From NCBI GenBank assembly GCA_017305925.1, contig JAFKJW010000189.1, forward strand, positions 1 to 45,143: 45,143 bases of DNA, in the 5' to 3' direction. Below the pieces are notes generated by a model, which was given only the letters and a program-made list of their open reading frames with translations, searched no databases and had not been told where the DNA came from. Position numbers and translations under genes: made by a program. Position 1 is the stretch's first letter. The number at the start of each line of letters is the position of its first letter. The DNA is from Hyphomicrobiales bacterium. GTDB taxonomy: Bacteria > Pseudomonadota > Alphaproteobacteria > Rhizobiales > Rhizobiaceae. This document shows, piece after piece, positions 15,719-24,298 of this stretch.

Positions 15719-16849
15719 ATGTTGAACCGGAGGACCGCGCTCGGTCGCGTCTCTTCAATGCTTGCCGGCGCCGTGCTGGTCGTCGGTCTCGGCGCCGCGC
15801 AGGCTCAGGCCGACCAGATCAAGATCGGCTTCATCGGGCCGCTGTCGGGGGGCAATGCCCAGCAGGGCCTCGGCGCCCGCAACGGCTTCCTGCTTGCCAT
15901 CGACCAGGCCAACGAGAGCGGCTATCCGCATCAGGTCGAGGCCGTGGTGCTCGACGACGCCTCGGACCCGGCGGTCGGCGTCTCCGCGGCGCAGAAGCTG
16001 ATCAACGATCCAGCCGTGGTCGCCGCTACCGGCCATTGGAACAGCCCCGTCGCGCTTGCGACGATGCCGGTCTTCAACCGCGCGCAGATGCCGTTCATCA
16101 TCTGGGGCGCGGTCAGCCCGAAGATCACCGAGCAGAACATGCCGAACGTGACCCGCGTCACGCCGACCCTCGTCAACGAGAACAAGCCGCTGGCCGAGAA
16201 GATCGCCAAGGAGGGCAAGGTCAAGAAGATCGCCATCATCTCCGACACCACCGACTACGGCGTGGCCAACACGAAATGGTTCGGCGAGTTCTTCAAGGCG
16301 GCGGGCGGCGAGATCGTCTTCTCGGATGCCGCCGCCGTGGGCACGACCGACTTCCGCGCCATGCTGACCACGGCCAAGGCCGCGTCGCCCGACGCCGTCT
16401 ATTTCGGCGGCGTGGTCACGGAAGCGGCGCTGGTGCGCAGCCAGATGGCGGATCTCGGCATGGGCTCGCTGCCCATGTACGGCATCTCGGGCATCTACGA
16501 TCCGAAGTTCATCGAGATCGCCGGCGCGGCGGCGGAAGGCACCATCGTCGGCATTCCGGCGGACCAGAGCAACCCCAAGCTCGACGCGTTCTACAAGGCC
16601 TATGAGGCGAAGGGGTACGCCGAGCCGGCGGGTTCCTACGCGAAATATGCCTATGAGGCCGCCCAGATCCTGCTCGAGGTGATCAAGGAGAAGGGGATCG
16701 AGGACAAGGAGGCGCTGAGCCAGGCGATCCGCGCGATCCACCACGACGGCATCCTCGGCAACATCTCCTTCGACGAGAACGGCCAGATCCAGATGAATGT
16801 CGTGGTCGACATCTACGCCGTGAAGGACGGCAAGTGGGTCAAGCAATAG
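15719..16849 (+). CDS. LivK-type periplasmic substrate-binding protein
   Basis: The 376-residue type-I periplasmic binding protein has a Sec signal peptide ending near residue 32 (AGAVLVVGLGAAQAQA, then DQIKIGFIGPLSGG). The mature N-terminus IGPLSGGNAQQG and the segment WGAVSPKITEQ are typical of Liv/amide-binding receptors. AGGTGGA precedes the ATG. It delivers ligand to LivHMGF encoded on the other strand. A strong terminator follows (16866-16899). Ligand is not deducible; the context favours the compound degraded by the adjacent catabolic enzymes. Confidence 0.9.
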   Translation: MLNRRTALGRVSSMLAGAVLVVGLGAAQAQADQIKIGFIGPLSGGNAQQGLGARNGFLLAIDQANESGYPHQVEAVVLDDASDPAVGVSAAQKLINDPAVVAATGHWNSPVALATMPVFNRAQMPFIIWGAVSPKITEQNMPNVTRVTPTLVNENKPLAEKIAKEGKVKKIAIISDTTDYGVANTKWFGEFFKAAGGEIVFSDAAAVGTTDFRAMLTTAKAASPDAVYFGGVVTEAALVRSQMADLGMGSLPMYGISGIYDPKFIEIAGAAAEGTIVGIPADQSNPKLDAFYKAYEAKGYAEPAGSYAKYAYEAAQILLEVIKEKGIEDKEALSQAIRAIHHDGILGNISFDENGQIQMNVVVDIYAVKDGKWVKQ

Positions 16850-16865
16850 GCTGAGAAGCCCGCAG

Positions 16866-16899
16866 CCGCGCCGCCCGCCCGGGCGGCGCGGTTGTATTT
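16866..16899 (+). terminator. Rho-independent terminator after the livK-like gene
   Basis: An 11-bp GC-only stem (16866-16876 with 16881-16891) with a GCCC loop is followed by TTGTATTT. It separates the binding-protein gene from the polyamine-type operon. Confidence 0.8.
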
Positions 16900-16950
16900 G
16901 CGGCAGCACTTTCCCAGAATGCCGCCATCCGTCCCACCGGGAGCAACCGC

Positions 16951-18042
16951 ATGGACATGGACGTCTCCGTGCAGCAGGCGAAGGCTGTGGAGATCAAGGG
17001 CGTGTCGAAGGTCTTCGGCGGCTACCAGGCGCTGAAGCCCGTCACCTTCGACATCCGCGAGAACGAGTTCTTCACGCTTCTCGGTCCGTCCGGCTGCGGC
17101 AAGACCACGCTCCTGCGCATGATCGCCGGCTTCGAGCAGCCGACGACGGGCGCGATCCTGCTGCGCGGCGCAGAGATGAAGGACCTGCCGCCGCACAAAA
17201 GGCGGGTCAACACCGTGTTCCAGAGCTACGCGCTGTTCCCGCACATGACGCTGGAGCAGAACATCGCCTTCGGGCTGGAGAACCTCGGCTGGGCGAAGGA
17301 CCGCCGCGCGGCGCGCGTCGCCGACATGCTTCGCCTCGTGCATATGGAGAAGTTCGCCGGCCGCAAACCCCAGCAGCTTTCCGGCGGCCAGCGGCAGCGC
17401 ATCGCGCTGGCGCGGGCGCTGGCGCCCGAACCCGAGGTGCTTCTGCTCGACGAGCCGCTTTCGGCCCTGGATCTCAAGCTGAGGCAGGCCATGCGCGACG
17501 AGCTGCGCACCTTGCAGCGCCAGACCGGCATCACCTTCGTCTTCGTCACCCACGACCAGGAAGAGGCGCTCGACATGTCCGATCGCATCTGCGTGCTGGG
17601 CGACGGCGAGATCCAGCAGCTCGGAACGCCGGCCGACATCTACGAGGAGCCTTCCAACCGCTTCGTCGCCGACTTCATCGGCGAGACAAATTTTCTCGAA
17701 GTAGACGTCCTCTCCGTCGAGGGCGACGAGGCCACGGTCTCGACGCCGCTCGGCATGACGCTGAGCGCTGCGCAGAAGCGGGTCTCCGGCGGCGGGCGCG
17801 GCTGGATGTCCATCCGGCCGGAAAAGATCAGCCTGCCGGCGCGTCCCGGCGAGATCGCCGTGGACGGCACGATCGAGGGCGCCAATTACCTCGGCGGCTA
17901 CACGCACTATGTCGTCGATACCGGCGCGGTGAAGCTGCGGGTCTCCAAGCGCAACAACGTCTCGCGCAGCCGCATGTTCGAGACCGGCCAGCCGATCACG
18001 GTGAGCTTCGCCGCCGAATCGGTCAGGATCCTCGGGGCATGA
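16951..18042 (+). CDS. Polyamine-type ABC transporter ATP-binding protein (PotA-like)
   Basis: The 363-residue ATPase has Walker A GPSGCGKTT, Q-loop VFQSYALFPHMTLEQNIAFG, signature LSGGQRQRIALARAL, Walker B LLLDEPLSALD and switch His VTHDQEEALDMSD. A C-terminal TOBE regulatory domain (about 280-363) contains RPEKISLP. This is the PotA/PotG architecture for spermidine/putrescine uptake. GGGAG precedes the start. The stop overlaps the next gene's start (ATGA at 18039). It is first in an ATPase-permease-permease-receptor cluster. Confidence 0.9.
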   Translation: MDMDVSVQQAKAVEIKGVSKVFGGYQALKPVTFDIRENEFFTLLGPSGCGKTTLLRMIAGFEQPTTGAILLRGAEMKDLPPHKRRVNTVFQSYALFPHMTLEQNIAFGLENLGWAKDRRAARVADMLRLVHMEKFAGRKPQQLSGGQRQRIALARALAPEPEVLLLDEPLSALDLKLRQAMRDELRTLQRQTGITFVFVTHDQEEALDMSDRICVLGDGEIQQLGTPADIYEEPSNRFVADFIGETNFLEVDVLSVEGDEATVSTPLGMTLSAAQKRVSGGGRGWMSIRPEKISLPARPGEIAVDGTIEGANYLGGYTHYVVDTGAVKLRVSKRNNVSRSRMFETGQPITVSFAAESVRILGA

Positions 18043-18938
18043 GCGCGGCGCCGGGAAACGCCCGCTGGAACGTGATCGGCCTCCTGCCGGCGCAGCTCAT
18101 CATGCTCGCCACGCTGATCATCCCGGTCGGCATCATCGTCCTGGTGTCGTTCTCGACGCGCGGTCCGTATGGCGGCTTCGAATATGTCTTCACCACCGCC
18201 CCCTACAAGCAGATCCTGTTCAACGAGGGATGGTCGGGGGAACTGGAGTTCAACCCGCAATATCTGATCGTGGTCGCCCGCACGATGATCCTGGCCGCGG
18301 CGACGACCTTCATCTGCCTCCTGCTGGCCTTCCCCGCCGCCTACTACATCTCGCTGCGCAAGCCGGCGATGAAGATGCTGCTGATCTATCTGGTGACGCT
18401 GCCGTTCTGGGTGTCGATGATCGTGCGCGTCTATTCCTGGATCATCATCCTCGGCAATGACGGGGTCATCGCCAAGACGCTGCGCGCGCTCGGCCTCGTG
18501 GACAACATGGGCAGCCTGCTGTTCACCGACACCGCCATGCTGATCGGCCTGGTCTACAGCTACATACCGCTGATGATCCTGCCGATCTTCGCCTCCATCG
18601 AGAAGCTCGACCCGGCGCTGGTCGAAGCCTCGCACGATCTCTACGGCAGCCGGCTCACCACCTTGCGCAGGGTCATCCTGCCGCTGTGCCGGCCCGGCAT
18701 GGTGGCGGGCTCCATCCTCGTCTTCGTGCCGTGCCTCGGCGCCGTGCTGGAGCCGATCCTGCTCGGCGGCGGCAAGACGATGATGATGGGCAACCTCATC
18801 CAGCTCCAGTTCGGCGCCGCACGCAACTGGCCGCTGGGGGCAGCCATATCCATCGTGCTGATGGCGGCCGTGCTCGTCTTCCTTCTCTGGCGGGGCCTGC
18901 GCTCCATACGCCGGGAAGAGGCGGAGGCGGCGGCATGA
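18039..18938 (+). CDS. Polyamine-type ABC transporter permease (PotB-like)
   Basis: The 299-residue permease has six hydrophobic segments and the EAA loop VEASHDLYGSRLTTLRRVIL with the following PLCRPGMVAGSILVFVPCLG. It keeps the PotB/PotH pattern YISLRKPAMKMLLIYLVTLP followed by FWVSMIVRVYSWI. It overlaps both neighbours by ATGA junctions, so translation of the three proteins is coupled. With the PotC-like partner it forms the channel for a polyamine-like cation. Confidence 0.9.
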   Translation: MSAAPGNARWNVIGLLPAQLIMLATLIIPVGIIVLVSFSTRGPYGGFEYVFTTAPYKQILFNEGWSGELEFNPQYLIVVARTMILAAATTFICLLLAFPAAYYISLRKPAMKMLLIYLVTLPFWVSMIVRVYSWIIILGNDGVIAKTLRALGLVDNMGSLLFTDTAMLIGLVYSYIPLMILPIFASIEKLDPALVEASHDLYGSRLTTLRRVILPLCRPGMVAGSILVFVPCLGAVLEPILLGGGKTMMMGNLIQLQFGAARNWPLGAAISIVLMAAVLVFLLWRGLRSIRREEAEAAA

Positions 18939-19723
18939 GCGCGAACACGGACGTAAGGCGCTATCCGGGCTTCGGCCTCTTCAGCGTGCTGTTCTTCATC
19001 TACCTCTATTTGCCGATCGCGGTGGTGGTCTTCTATTCCTTCAACGCCAACCGCATCGTGGCCAACTGGGGCGGCTTCTCGCTGCACTGGTACACGACCG
19101 CGCTGTCGAACGCGGCACTGGTCGGCGCGGTGAAGACCTCGCTGCTCGTCGCCGCCGTCGCGACGGTCCTGTCGACGGTGGCGGCGCTGATGGCGGCGCT
19201 GGTGATCGTGCGGGGCAAGGGGGTGCGCTTCCGGCGCGCCTCGGAGACCATCGTCAACCTGCCGCTGCTGCTGCCCGAGATCGTCGTCGCGGTCGCCGTG
19301 CTCATCCTGTTCTCGGAGCTCGGGCTGACCAACGGCCTGCTCAAGCTGATGATCGCGCACACCACCTTCTGCATCCCCTTCGCCTTCCTGCCGATCCGCG
19401 CGCGCCTGCAGGGCATGGACTCGGATCTGGAGGAGGCCGCGCGCGACCTCTACGCGTCCGGCTGGGTGGCGTTCCGCCGCGTGACGCTGCCGCTGATCAT
19501 GCCGGGCGTGTTCAGCGGCGCGATGCTCGCCTTCGTCATCTCCATGGACGACTTCATCACCAGCAATCTGCTCAATTCCGGCGGCGCCACCACCTTGCCC
19601 GTCTACATCTTCTCGCTGATCAAGCAGGGCGTGTCGCCGCAGCTCAATGCCATCTCCACGCTCATCATGATCGTCTCGGTCATGCTGGCGACCGTCGCCT
19701 TCCTGGTGCAGCGGCGCCGGTGA
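18935..19723 (+). CDS. Polyamine-type ABC transporter permease (PotC-like)
   Basis: The 262-residue permease has the PotC/PotI features FIYLYLPIAVVVFYSFNANR, NLPLLLPEIVVAVAVLILFS, EAA loop EAARDLYASGWVAFRRVTLP and SMDDFITSNLL. Its start lies inside an ATGA overlap with the upstream permease. It is the second half of the heterodimeric channel. The receptor gene follows after about 100 bases. Confidence 0.9.
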   Translation: MSANTDVRRYPGFGLFSVLFFIYLYLPIAVVVFYSFNANRIVANWGGFSLHWYTTALSNAALVGAVKTSLLVAAVATVLSTVAALMAALVIVRGKGVRFRRASETIVNLPLLLPEIVVAVAVLILFSELGLTNGLLKLMIAHTTFCIPFAFLPIRARLQGMDSDLEEAARDLYASGWVAFRRVTLPLIMPGVFSGAMLAFVISMDDFITSNLLNSGGATTLPVYIFSLIKQGVSPQLNAISTLIMIVSVMLATVAFLVQRRR

Positions 19724-19824
19724 GGGAGCGAAGTTTTTCCTAAGCATCGCGTCGGGCGATTCAAATTTATCGACGGGGGGCGTTTGCTATCGTCCGCCCG
19801 GACAAAAAAACTCAGGGGACACCT

Positions 19825-20862
19825 ATGACCAGAATGACCTCCATCTCCCTCCTTGCCGCGGCCGCGGCCGCCGGCCTCGCCTTCGCCGGCGCGGCGCATG
19901 CGGAGGGCAGCCTCTCCATCTATGCGTGGGCGGATTCCATCTCGCCCGACACGGTGGCGAAGTTCGAGAAGGAGACCGGCATCAAGGTCACGGTCGACGC
20001 GTTCTCCTCCAACGAGGACCTGCTGACCAAGCTTCAGGCGGGGTCCTCCGGCTACGACATCGTCACGCCCTCGCAGCATTTCGTGAAGATCATGGTCGAC
20101 AGCGGCCTACTGGAGGACATCGGCGCCTCCTCGCTGCCGTCCTTCGAGCGGATCCTGCCGGAATGGCAGAAGCAGTGGTGGGACCCGACCGGCAACTATT
20201 CCGTGCCGCTGGCCTTCGGCAATGCCGGCTTCACCGTCAACCGCGACCTCTACAAGGGGCCCGTCGACAGCTGGAAGGTCTATTTCGAGCCGTCGGAGGA
20301 GCTGAAGGGCAAGATCGCCAGCCTCGCGCAGCCCGACGAGGTGATCCCGGCGGCGGAGAATTATCTCGGCATTCCCTATTGCAGCGAGGACCCGCAGGAG
20401 ATGAAGAAGGTGCTCGACCTCCTGCAGGCGCAGAAGCCGTTCGTCGCGGCCTATTCCAGCGACAACATCGAGAACCGCGTCGGCAGCGGCGAGGTCGCGA
20501 TGCATTTCTGGTGGGACGGCAACACGATGCGGCTGCGCCGCAACGACAAGGCCAATGTCGAATACGCCATGCCCAAGGAAGGACTGGTCGGCTGGCTGGA
20601 TTCCTACGCCGTGCCGAAGGGTGCCGCCAATCTCGACAACGCCAAGAAGTTCCTCGACTTCATGACCCAGCTCGACAACGCCACCGAGCAGTACAACTAT
20701 TACGGCCATTCCTCGCCGATCAAGGTGGATCAGGAGAAGGCGCTCTACAACAAGGAGAATGCGCCGGAGCTGTTCCCCACCGTTCCGGTCAAGATGGGGC
20801 AAGCCTGCTCGCCGGCCGCCCAGGAACTCGTCACCAAGGTGTGGACGCAGCTGCTGCAATAG
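19825..20862 (+). CDS. Polyamine-type periplasmic binding protein (PotD/PotF-like)
   Basis: The 345-residue receptor has a signal peptide ending near AGAAHA (about residue 26) and the mature start EGSLSIYAWADSISPDTVAK. PotD/PotF features are FEKETGIKVTVDAFSSNEDL, LQAGSSGYDIVTPS and a C-terminal SPAAQELVTKVW. The acidic and aromatic ligand pocket favours a short polyamine or related cation, but the exact residues could not be mapped with confidence. The 101-base gap from the permease gene may hold a separate promoter that boosts receptor expression. A hairpin follows the stop (20870-20890). Confidence 0.9.
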   Translation: MTRMTSISLLAAAAAAGLAFAGAAHAEGSLSIYAWADSISPDTVAKFEKETGIKVTVDAFSSNEDLLTKLQAGSSGYDIVTPSQHFVKIMVDSGLLEDIGASSLPSFERILPEWQKQWWDPTGNYSVPLAFGNAGFTVNRDLYKGPVDSWKVYFEPSEELKGKIASLAQPDEVIPAAENYLGIPYCSEDPQEMKKVLDLLQAQKPFVAAYSSDNIENRVGSGEVAMHFWWDGNTMRLRRNDKANVEYAMPKEGLVGWLDSYAVPKGAANLDNAKKFLDFMTQLDNATEQYNYYGHSSPIKVDQEKALYNKENAPELFPTVPVKMGQACSPAAQELVTKVWTQLLQ

Positions 20863-20869
20863 GACCCGC

Positions 20870-20890
20870 GGCCGGGCTTCCGGCCCGGCC
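20870..20890 (+). terminator. Hairpin after the PotD-like gene
   Basis: GGCCGGGC-TTCCG-GCCCGGCC forms a perfect 8-bp stem 8 bases after the stop. There is no U-tract, so it may be a partial terminator or mRNA stabiliser ahead of the GMC oxidoreductase gene. Confidence 0.5.
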
Positions 20891-20914
20891 CATCCATTGA
20901 TCGGAAGGCGGGGC

Positions 20915-22531
20915 ATGGCCAGCGACACGTTCGACTACATCGTCATCGGCGCGGGCTCCGCGGGCTGCGTGCTGGCCAACCGGCTGAGCGCAAATCCGGC
21001 GAACCGTGTCTGCCTCGTCGAGGCCGGCGGAAGCGACGACAGCCTGCGGGTGAGGGTGCCCGCCGGCATCCTCTCGCTCTACGGCAATCCGCGCTTCGAC
21101 TACGGCTATATGGGCGTGCCGCAGCCCTTGCTGAACAACCGGCGCATTCCGGTCAACCGCGGCAAGGCGCTCGGCGGATCGAGCACGATCAACTCGATGG
21201 TCTATATCCGCGGAGCGGCGGAGGATTACGACGAATGGGCGCGGCTCGGATGCGCCGGCTGGGCCTATGAGGACGTGCTGCCGGTCTTCAGGAAGCTGGA
21301 GCGCAACCTGCTCGGCCAGGATCCGCGCTATCATGGCCGCGACGGCGAATTGCTGGTCGACAATCCGCGCGACCCGAACGCCGTGTCGAAAATGTGGGTG
21401 GAGGCCGGAAAGAGCGTCGGCCTGCCGGAAAACCTCGACTTCAACGCCGAAAGCCAGTTCGGTCTCGGCATCTACAACGTCACGCAGGACAGAGGCGCGC
21501 GCTTCTCGGCCTATACCGCCCTCGTGCGGCCCGTCCTCGGCCGTTCCAACCTCAAGGTGCTGCCGCGCGCCGAAGTGCTCGATCTCCCGGTCGAAAACGG
21601 CCGCGTCACCGGTGTGAATCTGATCGTCGAGGGGGAGGCCGCGAAACTGGCCTGCCGCGGGGAGGTCGTGCTCAGCGCGGGCGCCATCGGATCGCCGCGC
21701 ATCCTGCTCGCGTCCGGCATCGGCCCGGCGGAAGAGCTGAACGCCGCCGGAATAGAGCCGGTCGCGGATGTGCCCGGCGTCGGCAAGAATCTGCGCGACC
21801 ACATAGACGGCATGATCACGGTCCGCTCCCGCAGCGCCAGGACGCTCGGCCTCTCGCTGGCCAACCTGCCGGCCATGCTGGCGGCGCCGTTTCAATATTT
21901 CGCGCGCCGCAAGGGCATGCTGACGACCAACTATGTCGAGGCGGGCGGCTTCGCCAGGACGAAATATGCCGGCGCGCTCCCGGACATCCAGTTCCATTTC
22001 GTGCCGGGCTATCGCAGCCATCGCGGCCGGCTCGTCGAATACGGCCACGGCTATGCAGTGCACACCTGCGTGCTGCGGCCCGGCAGCGTCGGCGAAATCA
22101 CCGTCCAGCGCGACGGCATCCGCCGCAACGTCCTGATAGACCATCGCTTCTTCAGCGACGAACGTGATGCCCTCACGCTTGTCGAGGGCATCAAGGTGGC
22201 GCGCTCGATCCTTGCCTCGCCGGTGTTCGCGGATATTCGCGGGCCTGAGATCCTGCCGGGACCGGACGTGAACGGCGACGACGAGATCCTCGCCTATCTG
22301 CGCGCCGAGGCGCTTACCGTCTATCATCCGGTCGGCACCGCCAAGATGGGCACCGACGCCATGGCCGTCGTCGGCCCGGCCGACCTCAAGGTGCGCGGTA
22401 TCGACAATCTGCGCGTCGCCGACGCCTCCGTCATGCCGACGCTGATCGGCGGCAACACCAACGCGCCCTCCATGATGATCGGCGACAGGGCGGCGGCGAT
22501 GATCCTGTCAGGCGCCACCGCCGCAGGCTGA
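20915..22531 (+). CDS. GMC family FAD-dependent alcohol/choline dehydrogenase-like oxidoreductase
   Basis: The 538-residue flavoenzyme starts with the FAD-binding motif YIVIGAGSAGCVLANRLS (GAGSAG at 12-17) and has the GMC signatures GKALGGSSTINSMVYIRG and SAGAIGSPRILLASGIGP. The catalytic pair is H471 (YHPVGTAKMG) and N514 (GGNTNAP). GMC enzymes oxidise alcohols, including choline, to aldehydes. With the aldehyde dehydrogenase at 7790-9280 it could convert an alcohol group to a carboxylate. It begins 52 bases after the receptor gene on the same strand, behind GGAAGGCGGGG, and may be co-transcribed. Confidence 0.9.
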   Translation: MASDTFDYIVIGAGSAGCVLANRLSANPANRVCLVEAGGSDDSLRVRVPAGILSLYGNPRFDYGYMGVPQPLLNNRRIPVNRGKALGGSSTINSMVYIRGAAEDYDEWARLGCAGWAYEDVLPVFRKLERNLLGQDPRYHGRDGELLVDNPRDPNAVSKMWVEAGKSVGLPENLDFNAESQFGLGIYNVTQDRGARFSAYTALVRPVLGRSNLKVLPRAEVLDLPVENGRVTGVNLIVEGEAAKLACRGEVVLSAGAIGSPRILLASGIGPAEELNAAGIEPVADVPGVGKNLRDHIDGMITVRSRSARTLGLSLANLPAMLAAPFQYFARRKGMLTTNYVEAGGFARTKYAGALPDIQFHFVPGYRSHRGRLVEYGHGYAVHTCVLRPGSVGEITVQRDGIRRNVLIDHRFFSDERDALTLVEGIKVARSILASPVFADIRGPEILPGPDVNGDDEILAYLRAEALTVYHPVGTAKMGTDAMAVVGPADLKVRGIDNLRVADASVMPTLIGGNTNAPSMMIGDRAAAMILSGATAAG

Positions 22532-22630
22532 CCGGACCGCGGTCGGGAGGACGGCTCCGGCGCGCGGAATTTTCCGGTGGGCGAAGCAGGTTTCCGACAC
22601 GGCATGGGCCGAATCAAATAAGCGGCGGCC

Positions 22631-23812
22631 ATGACGGACGCTTCACAAAGCCGCGCGCCGGCCGTGCGGGTCAAATCGCGGGTCGCCCTGTCGCTGAGCT
22701 TTCTTGCCGGCGGCTGCGGCTTCGGCGCATGGGGTGCCAGCCTGCCTTCGCTCAGCCGCGAGCTCGGCCTGAGCGAGGGGCAGCTCGGGCTCGTCCTGCT
22801 GTGCTTCGCGCTCGGCGGCATCGTCACGATGCTCAACGTTCCCCGCCTCGTCGGCCGCTTCGGGGGATGGCATTTCTCCGCCCTCACGGCCGGCCTGTTC
22901 GGGGCGATGGTGGCCGTCGTGGGCACTGCCCAGGAGATGATCGGCCTGGCCTTGATCGCGGCGGCGGCGGGGGCGGCCTCCGGGGCGCTCGACGTCAGGA
23001 TGAACAGCGAGGCCGCCGAGCTCGAGAGCCATGCGGGCAAGCCCATCATGTCCTCGCTGCATGCGATGTTCAGTTTCGGCGGCCTCGCCGCGGGCGCGGC
23101 CTGCGGCCAGCTCCTGCGGCATGGCGTGACCGTCGACACGTGCCTGGCGGTCAGCGGTGCGGCCGTCGTCGCCATGGCCGTGATCGGCGCCCGGCTCGCG
23201 CCTGCCCGCCTCGGCCCGAGAGAGGAGGCCGGCTCGCGGCAGGCGCGCGAGCGTACCGAGGGAACCGTGCGCTCCGGCGGCATATGGCTGCTCGGACTGC
23301 TCGCGTTCCTCGGCCTCTTCGCCGAGGGCGCGATCCTCGACTGGGCGGGCATCTATCTCGTGCGCAATCTCGGCGCGCCGGAGAGCCTTGGCGCTTTCGC
23401 CTTCGCCGTGCTGGCGGGCACGATGGCGGTCGGCCGTGCGGCCGGCGATTTCGTCACCCATGCCTTCGGACCCGGGCGGCTGGTTCGCGCCGGTGCGCTG
23501 CTGGTCGCGGTGTCGCTGGCCGCGGTCCTTTCCATGAACGGCCTGCCGCTCATCTTCGTGGCGCTCGGCCTGACGGGCCTCGGCCTCGCCAACATCGTGC
23601 CGCTGATCTTCTCGGCGGCCGGGCGCCTCGCGGGCGATGCCAACGGCAGCTCGATGTCGCGCGTCATGACCATGGGCTATGCAGGTATCCTGGTCGGTCC
23701 GCCCTTTATCGGTTTCGTCGCCGAGTCCACGTCGCTGGTCGTCAGCCTGTGCGTCGTCGCCGCGGCGGCGGTGGTGATCGCAGCGCTCGGGCGGCCCGCC
23801 ATGGCACGATGA
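22631..23812 (+). CDS. MFS transporter
   Basis: The 393-residue protein has about twelve hydrophobic segments and two pseudo-symmetric halves joined by a charged loop (GPREEAGSRQARERTEGTVR). The N-terminal half has GFGAWGASLPSLSRELGLSE and the second half EGAILDWAGIYLVRNLG, a pattern of the FucP/YbjJ-like MFS branch. Substrate is unknown. It closes the plus-strand transport and oxidation block; the gap to the GMC gene is 99 bases with nothing recognisable in it. Confidence 0.85.
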   Translation: MTDASQSRAPAVRVKSRVALSLSFLAGGCGFGAWGASLPSLSRELGLSEGQLGLVLLCFALGGIVTMLNVPRLVGRFGGWHFSALTAGLFGAMVAVVGTAQEMIGLALIAAAAGAASGALDVRMNSEAAELESHAGKPIMSSLHAMFSFGGLAAGAACGQLLRHGVTVDTCLAVSGAAVVAMAVIGARLAPARLGPREEAGSRQARERTEGTVRSGGIWLLGLLAFLGLFAEGAILDWAGIYLVRNLGAPESLGAFAFAVLAGTMAVGRAAGDFVTHAFGPGRLVRAGALLVAVSLAAVLSMNGLPLIFVALGLTGLGLANIVPLIFSAAGRLAGDANGSSMSRVMTMGYAGILVGPPFIGFVAESTSLVVSLCVVAAAAVVIAALGRPAMAR

Positions 23813-23929
23813 TCCGTCTTGCCGGCAATGTGGGGACAAGACCTGAAAGCCATTTGTCCAGTTTTGTATCGACACGGCGTCTTCTTCGTGATGAACTTCG
23901 AAGTCTGGTCAACGGATCTGGAGGTTTCA

Positions 23930-24229
23930 ATGGATCGACGTTTGTTTCTGACCGGACTGTTCGGGATTGCCGGGGCTGCCGCGCTTGCGGGCGTCGCCCG
24001 GCCCGATCAGGCTATTGCCGGTGTCCCGAACGCCCGCGGAATCCTGGATGAGCTCGATGCGCCGATGCCGGATGTCCTTGCCGACGACGAGGGCGTTCCG
24101 GAGGTCGAGCTTATCCGCCACCGGCGCTGGCATCGCCGCCGTCGGCGTGTCAGGCGGCGCGTCTGCCAGCGTTACTGGCGGCACGGAAGATGGCGGCGCC
24201 GCTGCTTCACCCGGTGGTACTGGGTGTGA
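23930..24229 (+). CDS. Small Tat-signal protein with Arg/Trp-rich tail
   Basis: The 99-residue protein starts at the ATG preceded by GGAGG. The N-terminus DRRLFLTGLFGIAGAAALAG is a twin-arginine signal (RRLFLT) with a hydrophobic core. An acidic linker follows (about 40-60, DELDAPMPDVLADDEG). The last 38 residues contain 18 Arg, 5 Trp, 3 His and 2 Cys (for example RRWHRRRRRVRRRVCQRYWR). Similar rhizobial proteins are sometimes labelled protamine-like, from composition only. No enzymatic motif is visible. A cell-envelope or secreted polycation with an acidic neutralising segment is plausible. A strong terminator follows. Confidence 0.7.
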   Translation: MDRRLFLTGLFGIAGAAALAGVARPDQAIAGVPNARGILDELDAPMPDVLADDEGVPEVELIRHRRWHRRRRRVRRRVCQRYWRHGRWRRRCFTRWYWV

Positions 24230-24246
24230 GTTTATGATGACGAAGA

Positions 24247-24274
24247 CCCCGGCATCGCGCCGGGGTTTTCTTTT
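24247..24274 (+). terminator. Rho-independent terminator after the Arg-rich mini-protein
   Basis: CCCCGGC-ATCGC-GCCGGGG is followed by TTTTCTTTT. It lies between the convergent mini-protein and ppk2 genes and may act on both strands, though the U-tract favours the plus strand. Confidence 0.9.
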
Positions 24275-24298
24275 GAAGCCGCCGGACGCTCCGGCAGG

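Noticed and set aside
19724-19824. LysR-type dyad before the PotD-like gene
   Set aside because: Only a CCTAA half-site is present, without a matching TTAG at the right distance.
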